Shown here in pieces: positions 28,357-38,059 of a stretch of DNA of 64,000 nucleotides. How positions within the stretch are numbered: the stretch's first letter is position 1; each line of letters starts with the position of its first letter. The notes beneath the pieces were generated by a model. That model made no database searches and was not told where the DNA came from. It saw only the letters and a list, made by a program, of their open reading frames with translations. This stretch comes from Pseudomonas sp. dw_612. Its GTDB lineage: Bacteria > Pseudomonadota > Gammaproteobacteria > Pseudomonadales > Pseudomonadaceae. A program made the translations under genes and the position numbers. The stretch covers positions 186,001 through 250,000 of the forward strand of contig NZ_JAAVVC010000008.1 of the NCBI RefSeq assembly GCF_018449725.1, given 5' to 3'.

Positions 28357-30489
28357 TTAGAACTTAGTCTGTACGGCTAACTCGAAAGTGCGCGGTGTGC
28401 CGAGGTAGTAAGCCGGCGACACATGCGCAAACTCGGCATACACCTCGTTGGTCAGGTTACGCACCCGGCCGGTGACGGTGGTGTGTTGGTCGACCTTGTA
28501 GCTCAGGAAACTTCCGAACAGCGTGTACGACGGCACGGTCATGGTGTTGGCATTGTCGGCAAACACTGAAGCCACGTATCGCGCATCGACGCCACCCTGC
28601 CATTGCGGCGCGAAGTCGTAGGTCAGCCACAGGTTGCCGACCCGATCCGGCACGTTGGTCGGTGTGTTGCCTTTACGTGAAACCACCACGCCCGCCGCGT
28701 TCTTCTCGCTGAACTCGTCGTATTGCGCATCGACCCAGGCGAAGTTGCCTTCGGCCAACAGTTTGTCGGTGATCCTGAAAGATGTGGCCAACTCAATGCC
28801 TTTCGAGGTTTGCTGACCCACCGGAATACTTTGCGTCGGGTCGAGTGGATCAGTCACCGCGAAATCCTTGCGCTCGATCGTATACGCCGCCACCGTCGCC
28901 GAGCCGCGACCGCCCAGATAATCAAACTTGCTGCCGACTTCCCATTGCTTGCCGGTGGATACGTCGAAATCTTGCGTGCCATTGGGCTGTTCGGCGGCGG
29001 TGCTGTATTGCACGTAGACGTTGGCCGTGGGGATGAACTGGTAAGTCAGTCCGACCCGCCCGGTGACCGGTTCCCAGCTGCGCTTGAGGTGCCGGGGATT
29101 GCTGGCGGTCACCTCGCGGTGGTTGGTCACGTCCAGGTCGATGTCGTCGTAACGCAGGCCGGTCAGCAGCGCCAGTTTGTCGGTCAATGCCAGGCGGTTC
29201 TCGACGAACAGCGCCTTGGTCGTGACCTCGTTGGTTTTGTCACTGATCAGCTTCGGGTTGGTGCCGGGGATGTCATAGAAGTGCCCGGGCTGGAAGTTGT
29301 TCGGATCAACCGTGCTGGCACCTTTGACGTTCAGCGGCGAGTTGGTGGTCTGGTTGACCTTGTACTCGAAACCGCCGGACCAGGTGGTGTCCAACCCAAA
29401 CAGCGTGTTGTCGTGACGCAACTCGAACTGGTCGCCGTTCTGCTCGCCCTGATGCCGCACCTGATACGCCGTGGAACGGTTCACCGCGCTGTTATCGGCG
29501 TTGTATTGGTAGGTTTCCAGGTTGCGATAGTCGCGCTGGCTGTCGAGGTGATACAGCGTGTTGCGCAGAGTGGTGCTGTCGTTGATCCGGTAATCAATGA
29601 TCGAGCGCACCCATATCGTGCGCTGTTCGTAGCGACCGTCCTCGACGTTGTAGTTATTGAAGCGATTGTGTTTATCGATCTTCAACTCGCCAGCCTTGGG
29701 GTTAAGGACCGGCGTGCCCCAATAAGGACTGTCCTCGTGTTCGTCCTGATATTCCAGGGCCAGGGTGTGGGACAGGTTGGGCGTCAGGTCGCTGAGCAGC
29801 GAAAATGCCATGCTCCAGGCGTCGCGCTCCTGACGGTCGATGTAGCCGTTGCTGGTGTTGTGGCTGACGTCGAGCCGCGCGTAGTGCTGAACGTCCGCCC
29901 CGGCTTCGCTGAGGGCGTGGTTGAGGCCAAATGCGGTCTCGGTGGTGTCGTAGCTGCCGTAGCTGACCCGACCTTCGGCGGCTTGCTCTTCGCGGGTCGC
30001 CAGTTTGGTCACGTAGTTCAGCGAACCACCCACGGAACCGGCACCATTGATCAGCGACGAGGGGCCGCCCACCAGCTCCACCCGATCATAAATCCACGCG
30101 TCCACCGGGCGCGCCAGACCGCTCGATACGTTGATGCCGTTGAACATCTGGGTGATTTGGCTGTTGGTGAAACCGCGATAGGACACGAACCCGCCGAAAC
30201 CCGGTGGGGCGCTGGCGTTCACGCCGGGCAAGGTATTGGCGGCGTCCTGGAAGTTCTGCGCACCGTGGCGCTCGATGTCATTGCGGTTGGCGATGGCCAC
30301 CGAGGCCGGGGTGTCCCGCACACTCAGGCCCAGCCGCGAGGCCATGCCGCTGGGTTGGTCAAGGCTCAGGCCGGGTTCGTTGCCGGCTTCACCGTCAATG
30401 GTGATCGGCGCCAGATCCACAGTGGATTGCGCCCAGGTGTTAACGGACAGGCAGCCGAACAGGCTGGCCAAAAGAGGAAGATGTTTCAT
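28357..30489 (-). CDS. TonB-dependent outer-membrane receptor
   Basis: A 710-residue receptor of the siderophore class. A Sec signal peptide covers 1-20. There is a short N-terminal strand and then a plug domain (about 55-165) with TPASVAIANRNDIERHGAQN, VSYRGF, and RVELVGGPSSLINGAGSVGG. A 22-strand barrel follows and ends in the canonical terminal Phe (VQTKF). No N-terminal signalling extension for an anti-sigma factor is seen. The adjacent DUF2946 gene, frequent beside copper-linked TonB receptors in Pseudomonas, suggests a metal or metallophore substrate; this is inference. Iron siderophore uptake is the alternative. Confidence 0.9.
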   Translation of the reverse strand: MKHLPLLASLFGCLSVNTWAQSTVDLAPITIDGEAGNEPGLSLDQPSGMASRLGLSVRDTPASVAIANRNDIERHGAQNFQDAANTLPGVNASAPPGFGGFVSYRGFTNSQITQMFNGINVSSGLARPVDAWIYDRVELVGGPSSLINGAGSVGGSLNYVTKLATREEQAAEGRVSYGSYDTTETAFGLNHALSEAGADVQHYARLDVSHNTSNGYIDRQERDAWSMAFSLLSDLTPNLSHTLALEYQDEHEDSPYWGTPVLNPKAGELKIDKHNRFNNYNVEDGRYEQRTIWVRSIIDYRINDSTTLRNTLYHLDSQRDYRNLETYQYNADNSAVNRSTAYQVRHQGEQNGDQFELRHDNTLFGLDTTWSGGFEYKVNQTTNSPLNVKGASTVDPNNFQPGHFYDIPGTNPKLISDKTNEVTTKALFVENRLALTDKLALLTGLRYDDIDLDVTNHREVTASNPRHLKRSWEPVTGRVGLTYQFIPTANVYVQYSTAAEQPNGTQDFDVSTGKQWEVGSKFDYLGGRGSATVAAYTIERKDFAVTDPLDPTQSIPVGQQTSKGIELATSFRITDKLLAEGNFAWVDAQYDEFSEKNAAGVVVSRKGNTPTNVPDRVGNLWLTYDFAPQWQGGVDARYVASVFADNANTMTVPSYTLFGSFLSYKVDQHTTVTGRVRNLTNEVYAEFAHVSPAYYLGTPRTFELAVQTKF

Positions 30490-30576
30490 CAGTGAATCCT
30501 GAATGCTTGGCTAGGAAACAGCGCACAGGCAAACGCCACGCGTTAGCGCAGTGGGCTGATCAGAAGGCGAAGTCGT

Positions 30577-30963
30577 TCAGGCGAAAGGCGGGGCGCGAGG
30601 GTTGGCGGACGGCCAGGTGTAGCGGGTGGGAAGGTCGATGTGCGCAACAACGGCCAGTGGTGGGCTGTGCTGTTGCGGGAGGATCGCCAGGGTCAGGCTG
30701 GAATTGAGCGCCGGGCCCATGCCGCCGGTGGAGCACAGCGGGCAGCCAAACGCCTTGGACAGGGTCGGCAGCTTCTCTTCGGAGGTGTCCGAGGCGGCGG
30801 GTGCCTGGGTCGCCGGATCGACGGCGCAGAACTGGCCGCCGAGGCCGTTGAGCTGCATCCCGACCATTTGCCCGTGACCGATACTGCAGGCGAACACGTT
30901 GAACAGGACGCAGCAATAAAGCATCCAGGCCATCAATGTGCGATCAGTTCGGGCGAATTTCAT
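30577..30963 (-). CDS. DUF2946 family protein
   Basis: A 128-residue protein with an N-terminal hydrophobic segment (LMAWMLYCCVLFNVFACSIG) that serves as signal or anchor, followed by a CPLC motif in KAFGCPLCSTGGMG, the DUF2946 hallmark, and His residues (CSIGHGQM, QQHSPP). The Cys/His pattern and the family's usual neighbours point to copper handling. It lies 87 bases upstream of the TonB receptor on the same strand, a likely two-gene unit. Confidence 0.8.
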   Translation of the reverse strand: MKFARTDRTLMAWMLYCCVLFNVFACSIGHGQMVGMQLNGLGGQFCAVDPATQAPAASDTSEEKLPTLSKAFGCPLCSTGGMGPALNSSLTLAILPQQHSPPLAVVAHIDLPTRYTWPSANPRAPPFA

Positions 30964-31058
30964 GGGGCGGCACTTTACCACCGCCGATGACATTTACCCT
31001 TACAAAAATGCTCGATGAAGTTCATCCTGCTGCGACATTTCACGCTGGAAGTCTGAAT

Positions 31059-31496
31059 ATGAGCCTTATGGTCGCGCAATGGATTGCTGCAATCTTCCTG
31101 TTGATCAGCCTGATTCACTTGTATTGGGCGGCAGGCGGCAAGTTGGGAAGCGAGGCGGCAGTGCCGCGAGTGCCCGGGGAGGGTGGCGGGGAATCAAGGC
31201 CAGCGTTCAAGCCTTCGGGGTTTGCCACATTGCTGGTGGCGGTGGGTTTGCTGCTGATCGCGATGCTGGTGTGTTTGCGGGTCGGTCTGTACCTGCCGAC
31301 GGTGCAGCACTGGTCGCTACAATGGGTGATCAGCGCCATTGCGATGCTGATGTTCGCCCGGGCGATCGGCGATTCGAACCTGATGGGGTTCTTCAAGCAG
31401 GTCAAGGGTTCGAAATTTGCCCGGCTCGACACCTGGGCTTATTCGCCGTTGTGTGTGGTGTTGGGGGCCGGGTTATTGGCAGTGGCCTGGATCTGA
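31059..31496 (+). CDS. DUF3995 family membrane protein
   Basis: A 145-residue inner-membrane protein with four hydrophobic segments (about 5-22, 50-72, 85-102, 125-143) and the family motif LIHLYWAAGGKLGSEAAVPR near 18. GGAAG seven bases upstream supports this ATG over one 41 codons earlier. Function of the family is unknown. It is divergent from the DUF2946 gene. Confidence 0.8.
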   Translation: MSLMVAQWIAAIFLLISLIHLYWAAGGKLGSEAAVPRVPGEGGGESRPAFKPSGFATLLVAVGLLLIAMLVCLRVGLYLPTVQHWSLQWVISAIAMLMFARAIGDSNLMGFFKQVKGSKFARLDTWAYSPLCVVLGAGLLAVAWI

Positions 31497-31511
31497 TCCG
31501 GGAGTAAAGCA

Positions 31512-31596
31512 AGATCAAAAGATCGCAGCCTTCGACAGCTCCTACAGGTGTACACATAACTCTGTAGGAGCTGCCGAAGGCTGCGATCTTTTGCTT
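31512..31596. repeat. Inverted repeat (family B)
   Basis: GATCAAAAGATCGCAGCCTT and inverse, between the convergent DUF3995 and mnhG genes, touching the mnhG stop codon. It probably acts as a barrier for both transcripts. Confidence 0.9.
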
Positions 31597-31959
31597 CTAA
31601 CTTTTGCTTTCGGTGTGCCGACTACTCACCTCAGCCGGCACATCATCCCCGGCCATACGCTTGCGGAACAACGCGGCCCGCGCCAGCAGCAACGTGGTCA
31701 CCGGCACCGTGATCGCCAGCAAAATCGGAATCAGCCACGCGTGCAATACCGGCGCGGACTTGAGCGCCGAAAAGTAAATGATCGACGCCAACGCCACACA
31801 CCACGCGCCCAAGGTCGACGCCAGGGCGGGCGGGTGCATGCGCTGGAAGTAATCCTTCATCCGCAGCAACCCGACCGCGCCAATCAGCGCAAACAGACTG
31901 CTGAGCACCAACAGGATCGCCACCGGAATCTCGACCCACAACGACAGTTCGCCATTCAT
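31597..31959 (-). CDS. mnhG: Na+(K+)/H+ antiporter subunit G
   Basis: A 120-residue, three-segment membrane protein (MnhG/PhaG) of the multisubunit Mrp antiporter. It carries the family's GAVGLLRMKDYFQRMHPPAL turn (about 27-46). It is the last gene of the operon and overlaps mnhF by four bases. Confidence 0.92.
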   Translation of the reverse strand: MNGELSLWVEIPVAILLVLSSLFALIGAVGLLRMKDYFQRMHPPALASTLGAWCVALASIIYFSALKSAPVLHAWLIPILLAITVPVTTLLLARAALFRKRMAGDDVPAEVSSRHTESKS

Positions 31960-32234
31960 TCGATCACCTCGCCACGCAGCAGGAATTTGGCCAGGGCAAA
32001 CGAGCCGACGAAGCCGAACAGGGCGATCAGCAGCGCCGCCTCGAAGTAGGTGTCACTGGCATAACGAATGCCCAGGGTCAGCATCATCAGCATGGCGATG
32101 ATGTACAGGTAATCCAGGGCCAGAACACGGTCCTGGGCCGATGGCCCCTTGAACAGGCGCACTAGCGTCAGGATCATCGCCACGGAAAAGATGAACAGGC
32201 TCAGCAGGATCGCATTCGACAGCAAGGCGCTCAT
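31956..32234 (-). CDS. mnhF: Na+(K+)/H+ antiporter subunit F
   Basis: A 92-residue membrane protein with three hydrophobic segments and the MnhF motif RLFKGPSAQDRVLALDYL near 26-43. It overlaps both neighbours by four bases, consistent with equimolar production of the Mrp complex subunits. Confidence 0.93.
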   Translation of the reverse strand: MSALLSNAILLSLFIFSVAMILTLVRLFKGPSAQDRVLALDYLYIIAMLMMLTLGIRYASDTYFEAALLIALFGFVGSFALAKFLLRGEVIE

Positions 32235-32719
32235 TCGAAGATCTCCATCAAGGGACGCTCGTAGGTCGTCTTGAAATGCTCGATAAACGACGCTTCGTCA
32301 TCCAGATCGAACACGTGCAGCAACAGGATGCTGCGGTCCAGCGCCAGTTCTGACCAGACCGTGCCGGGGACCACCGTGCAGATCATCGACAGCGCCGCGA
32401 GGCCGTTGGCGTCACGCAAGTCCATCGGCACTTTGACAAATGCCGAGCGTGGTGGACGCCGACCAGCGTTGAGCACGCCCCAGGCCACCGCGAGGTTGGA
32501 CGTCACCACATCGCGACCGACCAGGAAAAACAGCCGCACCATCACGCCGGGCCGTCGAATGCGGATGGGGAGCGGCCGCAATTTGCGCATCATCAGCGGC
32601 GCGCAAAGCCCCAGCACCGCGCCCAGCAGCAGATTGCCGGGGCTCAGGGACAGGTTCAGCAACAGCCACAACAGCCACAGCGCCAGGGACAACCACGGTG
32701 CCGGAAACAGACGCTTCAT
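32231..32719 (-). CDS. mnhE: Na+(K+)/H+ antiporter subunit E
   Basis: A 162-residue subunit with two N-terminal membrane helices and a cytoplasmic domain. The stretch MICTVVPGTVWSELALDRSI (about 112-131) is typical of MnhE. Four-base overlaps join it to mnhF and mnhD. Confidence 0.93.
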   Translation of the reverse strand: MKRLFPAPWLSLALWLLWLLLNLSLSPGNLLLGAVLGLCAPLMMRKLRPLPIRIRRPGVMVRLFFLVGRDVVTSNLAVAWGVLNAGRRPPRSAFVKVPMDLRDANGLAALSMICTVVPGTVWSELALDRSILLLHVFDLDDEASFIEHFKTTYERPLMEIFE

Positions 32720-34401
32720 GGTTGCACCTCCGCCATCGCAGCCTTGGCTTCAGGGCTCGGAACCGCGCGGGTGCCGAGCACCGCCATTACATATTGCTGC
32801 GGGTTGTTCAAGGCATCCGCGGCAGCCTGGGTGTAGCGCAGCAGCGGTTCGGCCTTGAACGTCAACACGATGCTCAGCCCCAGCAGCGCGATGATCGGCA
32901 CGCATTCGAAGCGGCGCAGCAGTGGCGATGGCCGCTCTTCCGGGGTCCAGAAACGCTGGATGCCCAGGCGCGAGAAAGCAATCAGCGAAGCCAGCCCGGA
33001 CAGGACCAGCAATGCCAGCAAGCCCCACGCCGCGTTCGATACCGGCACGTCACCGCTATTGCCGATACCCATTGGGTTGAGCAGGGCGCTAAGCAAGCCG
33101 AGCTTGCCGATAAACCCGGACAGTGGTGGCATGCCAATGATCAGCAGCGAGCAGGCAATGAAACTCAAACCGAGGAACGCCATGGTCCAGGGGATCACCT
33201 GGCCGACCACGGCTTTCTGTTCGTCGTCGAGGTTGATGCCTTTGGGCGGTTGCAGGGATTCCATCGGCCGTGGCAGCAGGTCGCCGTCGTCGTACAGCGG
33301 CATTTCGTTGACCGAACGGGAGCGCTCAATCAACTCGGCCAGCAGGAACAGCGCACTCAATGCCAGGGTCGAGCTGACCAGATAGAACAGCGCCGCGCCA
33401 ATCAGGTTGGGTTGGGCGAAACCGATGGCCGACAGCAGAATCCCGGCAGACACCAGAATGCTCAGGCTGGCCAGGCGTTCCAGGCGTTGCGCGGCCAGAA
33501 TCGCCACCCCGGCGCAGACGATGGTCGCCATGCCGCCGTAGATCAGCCAGTCTCCGCCAAAGTAGGCGGACGCCCCGGCCTGACCAGAGAACAGCAGCGT
33601 CCACAATCGCAGCAAGGTGTAGACGCCAACCTTGGTCATGATCGCGAACATTGCCGCCACCGGTGCGCTGGCTGCGGAATAGGCCGGCACCAGCCAGAAG
33701 TTCAGCGGCCACATCCCGGCCTTCGCCAGGAACGCCACCGCCAGAATCGCCGCGCCGGCATGCAGCAGGCCGCGATCGGCTTCCGGCACCAGCGGTATTT
33801 TCAGCGCCAGGTCGGCCATGTTCAGCGTGCCGGTGACGCCATAAATCAGCGCCGCGCCAATCAGGAACAGCGACGAGGCCAGCAGGTTGATCGAGATGTA
33901 ATGCAGCCCCGACGACACCCGCGCCCGACCCGAACCGTGCAACATCAGGCCATAAGACGCGGCCAGCAACACTTCGAAGAACACGAACAGGTTGAACAGG
34001 TCTGCCGTCAAAAACGCGCCGTACAGGCCCATCATCTGAATCTGGAACAGCGCGTGGAAGCTTGAGCCGGCACCGTCCCAGCGAGCCATGGCGAACAGTA
34101 GGGCGCTGACGCCGATGATCCCGGTCAGGACCAGCATCAACGCCGAGAGGCGATCCACCACCAGCACCAGGCCGAACGGCACTTGCCAGTTGCCCGGCAG
34201 GTACACGCCGATGGAACCAGGCACGCCAGTGGTTTGCGTCCATTGCAGCAACAACACCGAAATCCCCAGGCCCAACAGGCTGGAGAACAGGTTGATCTTG
34301 GCTTTCAACGGACGATGTTTTTCGCCGAGCATCAGCATGATGGCGGCGGTCAGCAGCGGCAGCAGAATCGGTGCGGCGATCAGGTGCGTCATCGCATTCA
34401 T
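32716..34401 (-). CDS. mnhD: Na+(K+)/H+ antiporter subunit D
   Basis: A 561-residue, about 14-helix proton-translocating subunit homologous to NuoM/NuoN of complex I. Proton_antipo features include the Glu-bearing LFNLFVFFEVLLAASYGLML (about 135-154) and Lys in AFLAKAGMWPLNFWLVPAYS. It ends with the GMPPLSGFIGKLGLLSALL turn and a C-terminal extension. It overlaps mnhC and mnhE. Confidence 0.94.
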   Translation of the reverse strand: MNAMTHLIAAPILLPLLTAAIMLMLGEKHRPLKAKINLFSSLLGLGISVLLLQWTQTTGVPGSIGVYLPGNWQVPFGLVLVVDRLSALMLVLTGIIGVSALLFAMARWDGAGSSFHALFQIQMMGLYGAFLTADLFNLFVFFEVLLAASYGLMLHGSGRARVSSGLHYISINLLASSLFLIGAALIYGVTGTLNMADLALKIPLVPEADRGLLHAGAAILAVAFLAKAGMWPLNFWLVPAYSAASAPVAAMFAIMTKVGVYTLLRLWTLLFSGQAGASAYFGGDWLIYGGMATIVCAGVAILAAQRLERLASLSILVSAGILLSAIGFAQPNLIGAALFYLVSSTLALSALFLLAELIERSRSVNEMPLYDDGDLLPRPMESLQPPKGINLDDEQKAVVGQVIPWTMAFLGLSFIACSLLIIGMPPLSGFIGKLGLLSALLNPMGIGNSGDVPVSNAAWGLLALLVLSGLASLIAFSRLGIQRFWTPEERPSPLLRRFECVPIIALLGLSIVLTFKAEPLLRYTQAAADALNNPQQYVMAVLGTRAVPSPEAKAAMAEVQP

Positions 34402-34742
34402 TCTTTAGGCTCCCGGCCATCCACATGGTCGGTGCCGGTCAGGCCCCGGGAGGCGAGCAACACCACCAGGAACAGCGCGGTCATGGCGAAGCTGATGACG
34501 ATCGCGGTCAACACCAAGGCTTGCGGCAGCGGATCGGTGTAATGCAGCAAATCCTGCGGCACGCCGTCCTTGATGATCGGCTCCTTGCCGATGAACAGGC
34601 TGCCCATGCTGAAGATGAACAGGTTGACGCCGTAGGACAGCAGGCACAGGCCCATGACCACCTGGAATGTCCGCGGTCGCAGGATCAGCCAGACGCCAGA
34701 TGCCGCGAGGACGCCGATGGCGATTGCGATGACTTCTTCCAT
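34398..34742 (-). CDS. mnhC: Na+(K+)/H+ antiporter subunit C
   Basis: A 114-residue, three-helix NuoK-like subunit: GVWLILRPRTFQVVMGLCLL, then LLSYGVNLFIFSMG and the PLPQALVLTAIVISFAMTAL segment that marks MnhC. It begins on the base where mnhA ends. Confidence 0.94.
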   Translation of the reverse strand: MEEVIAIAIGVLAASGVWLILRPRTFQVVMGLCLLSYGVNLFIFSMGSLFIGKEPIIKDGVPQDLLHYTDPLPQALVLTAIVISFAMTALFLVVLLASRGLTGTDHVDGREPKE

Positions 34743-37678
34743 CAGACGGCTCCCTTGGCGGCAACGGATCGGGGCAGCACGGCGGATTTAGGCTGCGCTG
34801 CGGTTTTGTGACCCCGTACCGATTGGTGGGCAAGGGCGGTGAGGATCAACAGCGTCGAACCGACCACCACGGCGTACACGCCAATGTCGAAGAACAGCGC
34901 GCTGGCGATATGAATGTCGCCCAGCACCGGCAGTTCGAAATGCCAGGTGTGGGTGGTCAGGAACGGATAGCCGACCGCCATCGCCCCCAGCCCCGTAGCC
35001 GTGGCGAACAACAACCCGGTGCCCATCCAGCGCAGAGGGCGCAGGCTCATTTGCGCCTCGACCCATTGGGTGCCGGCGACCATGTATTGCAGGATAAAGG
35101 CGACGGACATCACCAGCCCGGCGACAAAACCGCCGCCCGGTTGGTTGTGGCCGCGCATGAACAGATAGAACGACACCACCATGGCAATCGGCAGCAACAG
35201 GCGCACCAGCACCGCCGGCACCATCATGAAACCGAGGGCGGTATCGCTGGCGTGGCGTGGGTTGACCAGGTCGGTGACCACGTCGGGCGCGAGCAACCGC
35301 TGCTGGGCCGGCAGTTGCAGGCTTTCTTTCGGTGGGCGGAAACGGCGTAGCAGGGCGAACACGGTCAGCGCCACGGCGATCAGCACGGTGATTTCACCGA
35401 GGGTGTCGAAGCCACGGAAGTCCACCAGCATCACGTTGACCACGTTGCTGCCACCGCCCTCGGGCAGGGCGCGGCTGAGGTAGAACGAGGAAATATCGTT
35501 CGGCGTCTGGCGGGTCAACATCGCGTAGGCCAGCAATGCCATGCCGCCACCGACCAGGGTCGACAGCAGCAAGTCACGGATACGACGGATGCGCGCCTTG
35601 CGCAGGGTGCTTGGCAGCGGCGACACCTCTTCGATGCGGCGTGGCAGCCAGCGCAGGCCCAACAGGATCAGCACGGTGGTCACCACTTCGACCACCAGTT
35701 GCGTGAGCGCCAGATCCGGCGCCGAGAACCAGACGAAGGTCACGCAGGTCATCAACCCGCACACGCTGACCATGGTCAGGGCGGCGAGACGGTGGTACTT
35801 GGCCTGCCACGCCGCGCCGAGGGCGCAGGCAATCGCCAGCAGCCACAGGATTACGAACACAATCGAACCCGGGATTTTCGGCCGGTCGCCCCAACTCAGG
35901 CTGCTGTGGAGCATCGGGATCAACCCGGCCAGCACGGCGGCGAGCACCATCAGGAACAATTGGGTTTGCAGGCGTTTGGTGCTGATCCGCCGTTCCAGGC
36001 GACGGGCCAGACGCATCATCACCACCAGACTGCGCTCGAACAGGCGCTTGCCATTGAAGCGGCCAACCAGCGGCGGGAATTTGAAGCGCCCGCGCTTGAG
36101 CTGATTGCGCAGTAGCAGGTAGAGCACGATGCCGCCGGACATGGCGATCAGGCTCATGATCATCGGCGCGTTCCAACCGTGCCAGATCGCCAGACTGTAT
36201 TCCGGCAGCGTGCCGCCGACCACGGGCAATGCCGCCGCCGCGAGCAACGGGCCGACCACCTGCGCCGGGAAGATCCCGACGATCAGGCAGGTGAACACCA
36301 GCAACTCGACCGGCGCGCGCATCCAGCGTGGCGGCTCGTGCGGGGTGTGCGGCAGGTCGGTGGCGGGCGGGCCGAAGAACACGTCAACGGTAAAGCGCAG
36401 GGAGTAGGCGACGCTGAACGTACCGGCGATGGTCGCGACAATCGGCAAGGCCATCTCGACCCAGGCCGTGGCGTTGATGAACACGGTTTCGGCGAAAAAC
36501 ATCTCTTTGGAGAGGAAGCCGTTGAGCAACGGCACACCGGCCATCGAGGCACTGGCGACCATGGCCAGGGTGGCAGTGAACGGGATCAGCTTGATCAGGC
36601 CGCTGAGCTTGCGAATGTCCCGGGTGCCACTTTCGTGGTCGATGATCCCGGCGGCCATGAACAGCGAGGCCTTGAACGTGGCGTGGTTGAGAATGTGGAA
36701 CACCGCGGCCACGGCGGCCAGCGGACTGTTCAGGCCCAGCAGCAGGGTGATCAGGCCAAGATGGCTGATGGTCGAGTAGGCTAGCAAACCCTTGAGGTCG
36801 TTCTGGAACATCGCGCAATACGCGCCGAGCAGCAGGGTGCAGGCCCCGGCCCCGCTGACGATGTAGAACCATTCTTCACTGCCGGACAGCGACGGCCACA
36901 GCCGTGCGAGCAGGAACACCCCGGCCTTGACCATCGTCGCCGAGTGCAGATAAGCCGAAACCGGGGTTGGTGCCGCCATTGCGTGGGGCAGCCAGAAGTG
37001 GAAGGGGAATTGCGCGCTTTTGCTCAAGGCGCCGATCAGGATCAGGGGCAGCAGAATAGGGTAGAGGGCATGTGCGCGAATCAGATCGCCGGCGGCCAGG
37101 ACCTTGTCCAGGTCATAGCTGCCGACCACATGGCCGAGCAGCATGACCCCCGCGAGCAAGCACAAACCCCCGGCCCCGGTGACCATCAGCGCCATATAGG
37201 CGCCGCGTCGCGCATCGGCGCGGTGGTGCCAGTAGCCGATCAACAGGAACGAGAAGAGGCTGGTCAGCTCCCAGAAAAACACGATCTGGATCAGGTTGCC
37301 GGAAATCACCAGCCCGAGCATGGCGCCCATGAATGCCAGGAAAAACGCGAAGAATCGTGGCACCGGATCGTCCGGCGACATGTAGTAGCGGGCGTACAGC
37401 GACACCAGCGTGCCGATACCCAGCACCAACAGCGAGAACAACCAGGCAAACCCGTCCATGCGCAGGACGAAATTCAAGCCGAGGCTCGGTAGCCAGAAAA
37501 ACTCTTCGCGTATCACGCCGCCATGGGCGATTTGCGGGTACAGGAGGGCGACCTGGATGGTGCCAATCAAGGCCACCAGGCCAGCCAACAGCGATTCGGT
37601 GTTACGCGCGTTATGTGGCAGCAAAGCCGCGACACAGCTGCCGATAAAAGGCAGAAGCAGTAGAACTATCAGGGACAT
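34742..37678 (-). CDS. mnhA: Na+(K+)/H+ antiporter subunit A fused to subunit B
   Basis: A 978-residue NuoL-like subunit. The N-terminal proton-channel part (about 1-500) shows FFWELTSLFSFLLIGYWHHR (Glu near 137) and AQFPFHFWLPHAMAAPTPVS. A MbhD/MbhE-like middle (about 610-790) follows, and a C-terminal MnhB domain (about 815-940, GGGFVAGLVMSVAFILQYMV). Fusion of A and B is the usual arrangement in Pseudomonas and explains the absence of a separate mnhB. The complex exports Na+ or K+ in exchange for protons and supports pH and salt tolerance. The promoter must lie in the 37679-37820 interval. Confidence 0.95.
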   Translation of the reverse strand: MSLIVLLLLPFIGSCVAALLPHNARNTESLLAGLVALIGTIQVALLYPQIAHGGVIREEFFWLPSLGLNFVLRMDGFAWLFSLLVLGIGTLVSLYARYYMSPDDPVPRFFAFFLAFMGAMLGLVISGNLIQIVFFWELTSLFSFLLIGYWHHRADARRGAYMALMVTGAGGLCLLAGVMLLGHVVGSYDLDKVLAAGDLIRAHALYPILLPLILIGALSKSAQFPFHFWLPHAMAAPTPVSAYLHSATMVKAGVFLLARLWPSLSGSEEWFYIVSGAGACTLLLGAYCAMFQNDLKGLLAYSTISHLGLITLLLGLNSPLAAVAAVFHILNHATFKASLFMAAGIIDHESGTRDIRKLSGLIKLIPFTATLAMVASASMAGVPLLNGFLSKEMFFAETVFINATAWVEMALPIVATIAGTFSVAYSLRFTVDVFFGPPATDLPHTPHEPPRWMRAPVELLVFTCLIVGIFPAQVVGPLLAAAALPVVGGTLPEYSLAIWHGWNAPMIMSLIAMSGGIVLYLLLRNQLKRGRFKFPPLVGRFNGKRLFERSLVVMMRLARRLERRISTKRLQTQLFLMVLAAVLAGLIPMLHSSLSWGDRPKIPGSIVFVILWLLAIACALGAAWQAKYHRLAALTMVSVCGLMTCVTFVWFSAPDLALTQLVVEVVTTVLILLGLRWLPRRIEEVSPLPSTLRKARIRRIRDLLLSTLVGGGMALLAYAMLTRQTPNDISSFYLSRALPEGGGSNVVNVMLVDFRGFDTLGEITVLIAVALTVFALLRRFRPPKESLQLPAQQRLLAPDVVTDLVNPRHASDTALGFMMVPAVLVRLLLPIAMVVSFYLFMRGHNQPGGGFVAGLVMSVAFILQYMVAGTQWVEAQMSLRPLRWMGTGLLFATATGLGAMAVGYPFLTTHTWHFELPVLGDIHIASALFFDIGVYAVVVGSTLLILTALAHQSVRGHKTAAQPKSAVLPRSVAAKGAV

Positions 37679-37822
37679 AGGCTTCTAATCTGCGGAAGTT
37701 TGTGATGCATCATACGTGCCGGAATCAGGATCACCAAACGGCAACCTGTGGCAGGATCCTTCAAGGTAGGCGGGATAGGCCGGTTTTGCTCGTTCTGACG
37801 GGAATGATTGCAGCAGGTCCGA

Positions 37823-38041
37823 CCCCTTCGCGAGCAGGCTCGCTCCCTCAGGGATCAACGGCGGACACAGATCCTGCATTCACTGACAATCCCCTGTGGG
37901 AGCGGGCTTGCTCGCGAAGGGGCCGGCACATCCAATGTCAATGTCACCAGATAGACCGCTTTCGCGAGCAAGCCCGCTCCCACAAGGGGTCTGCGGTTTA
38001 CATGCCGAACTCTGTGGGAGCGAGCCTGCTCGCGAAAGCGG
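37823..38041. repeat. Cluster of four REP units (family A)
   Basis: A solo unit (37823-37853), an inverted pair (37892-37989) and another solo unit (38012-38041) fill the 381-base gap between mnhA and the EamA gene. Nothing else is seen in the gap apart from the presumptive mnhA promoter region. Confidence 0.88.
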
Positions 38042-38059
38042 TGTATCAGTCACATCAAA

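Noticed and set aside
28723..30495. 590-codon frame antisense to the TonB receptor
   Set aside because: Shadow of the receptor; the complete signal peptide, plug and terminal Phe on the minus strand settle the coding strand.
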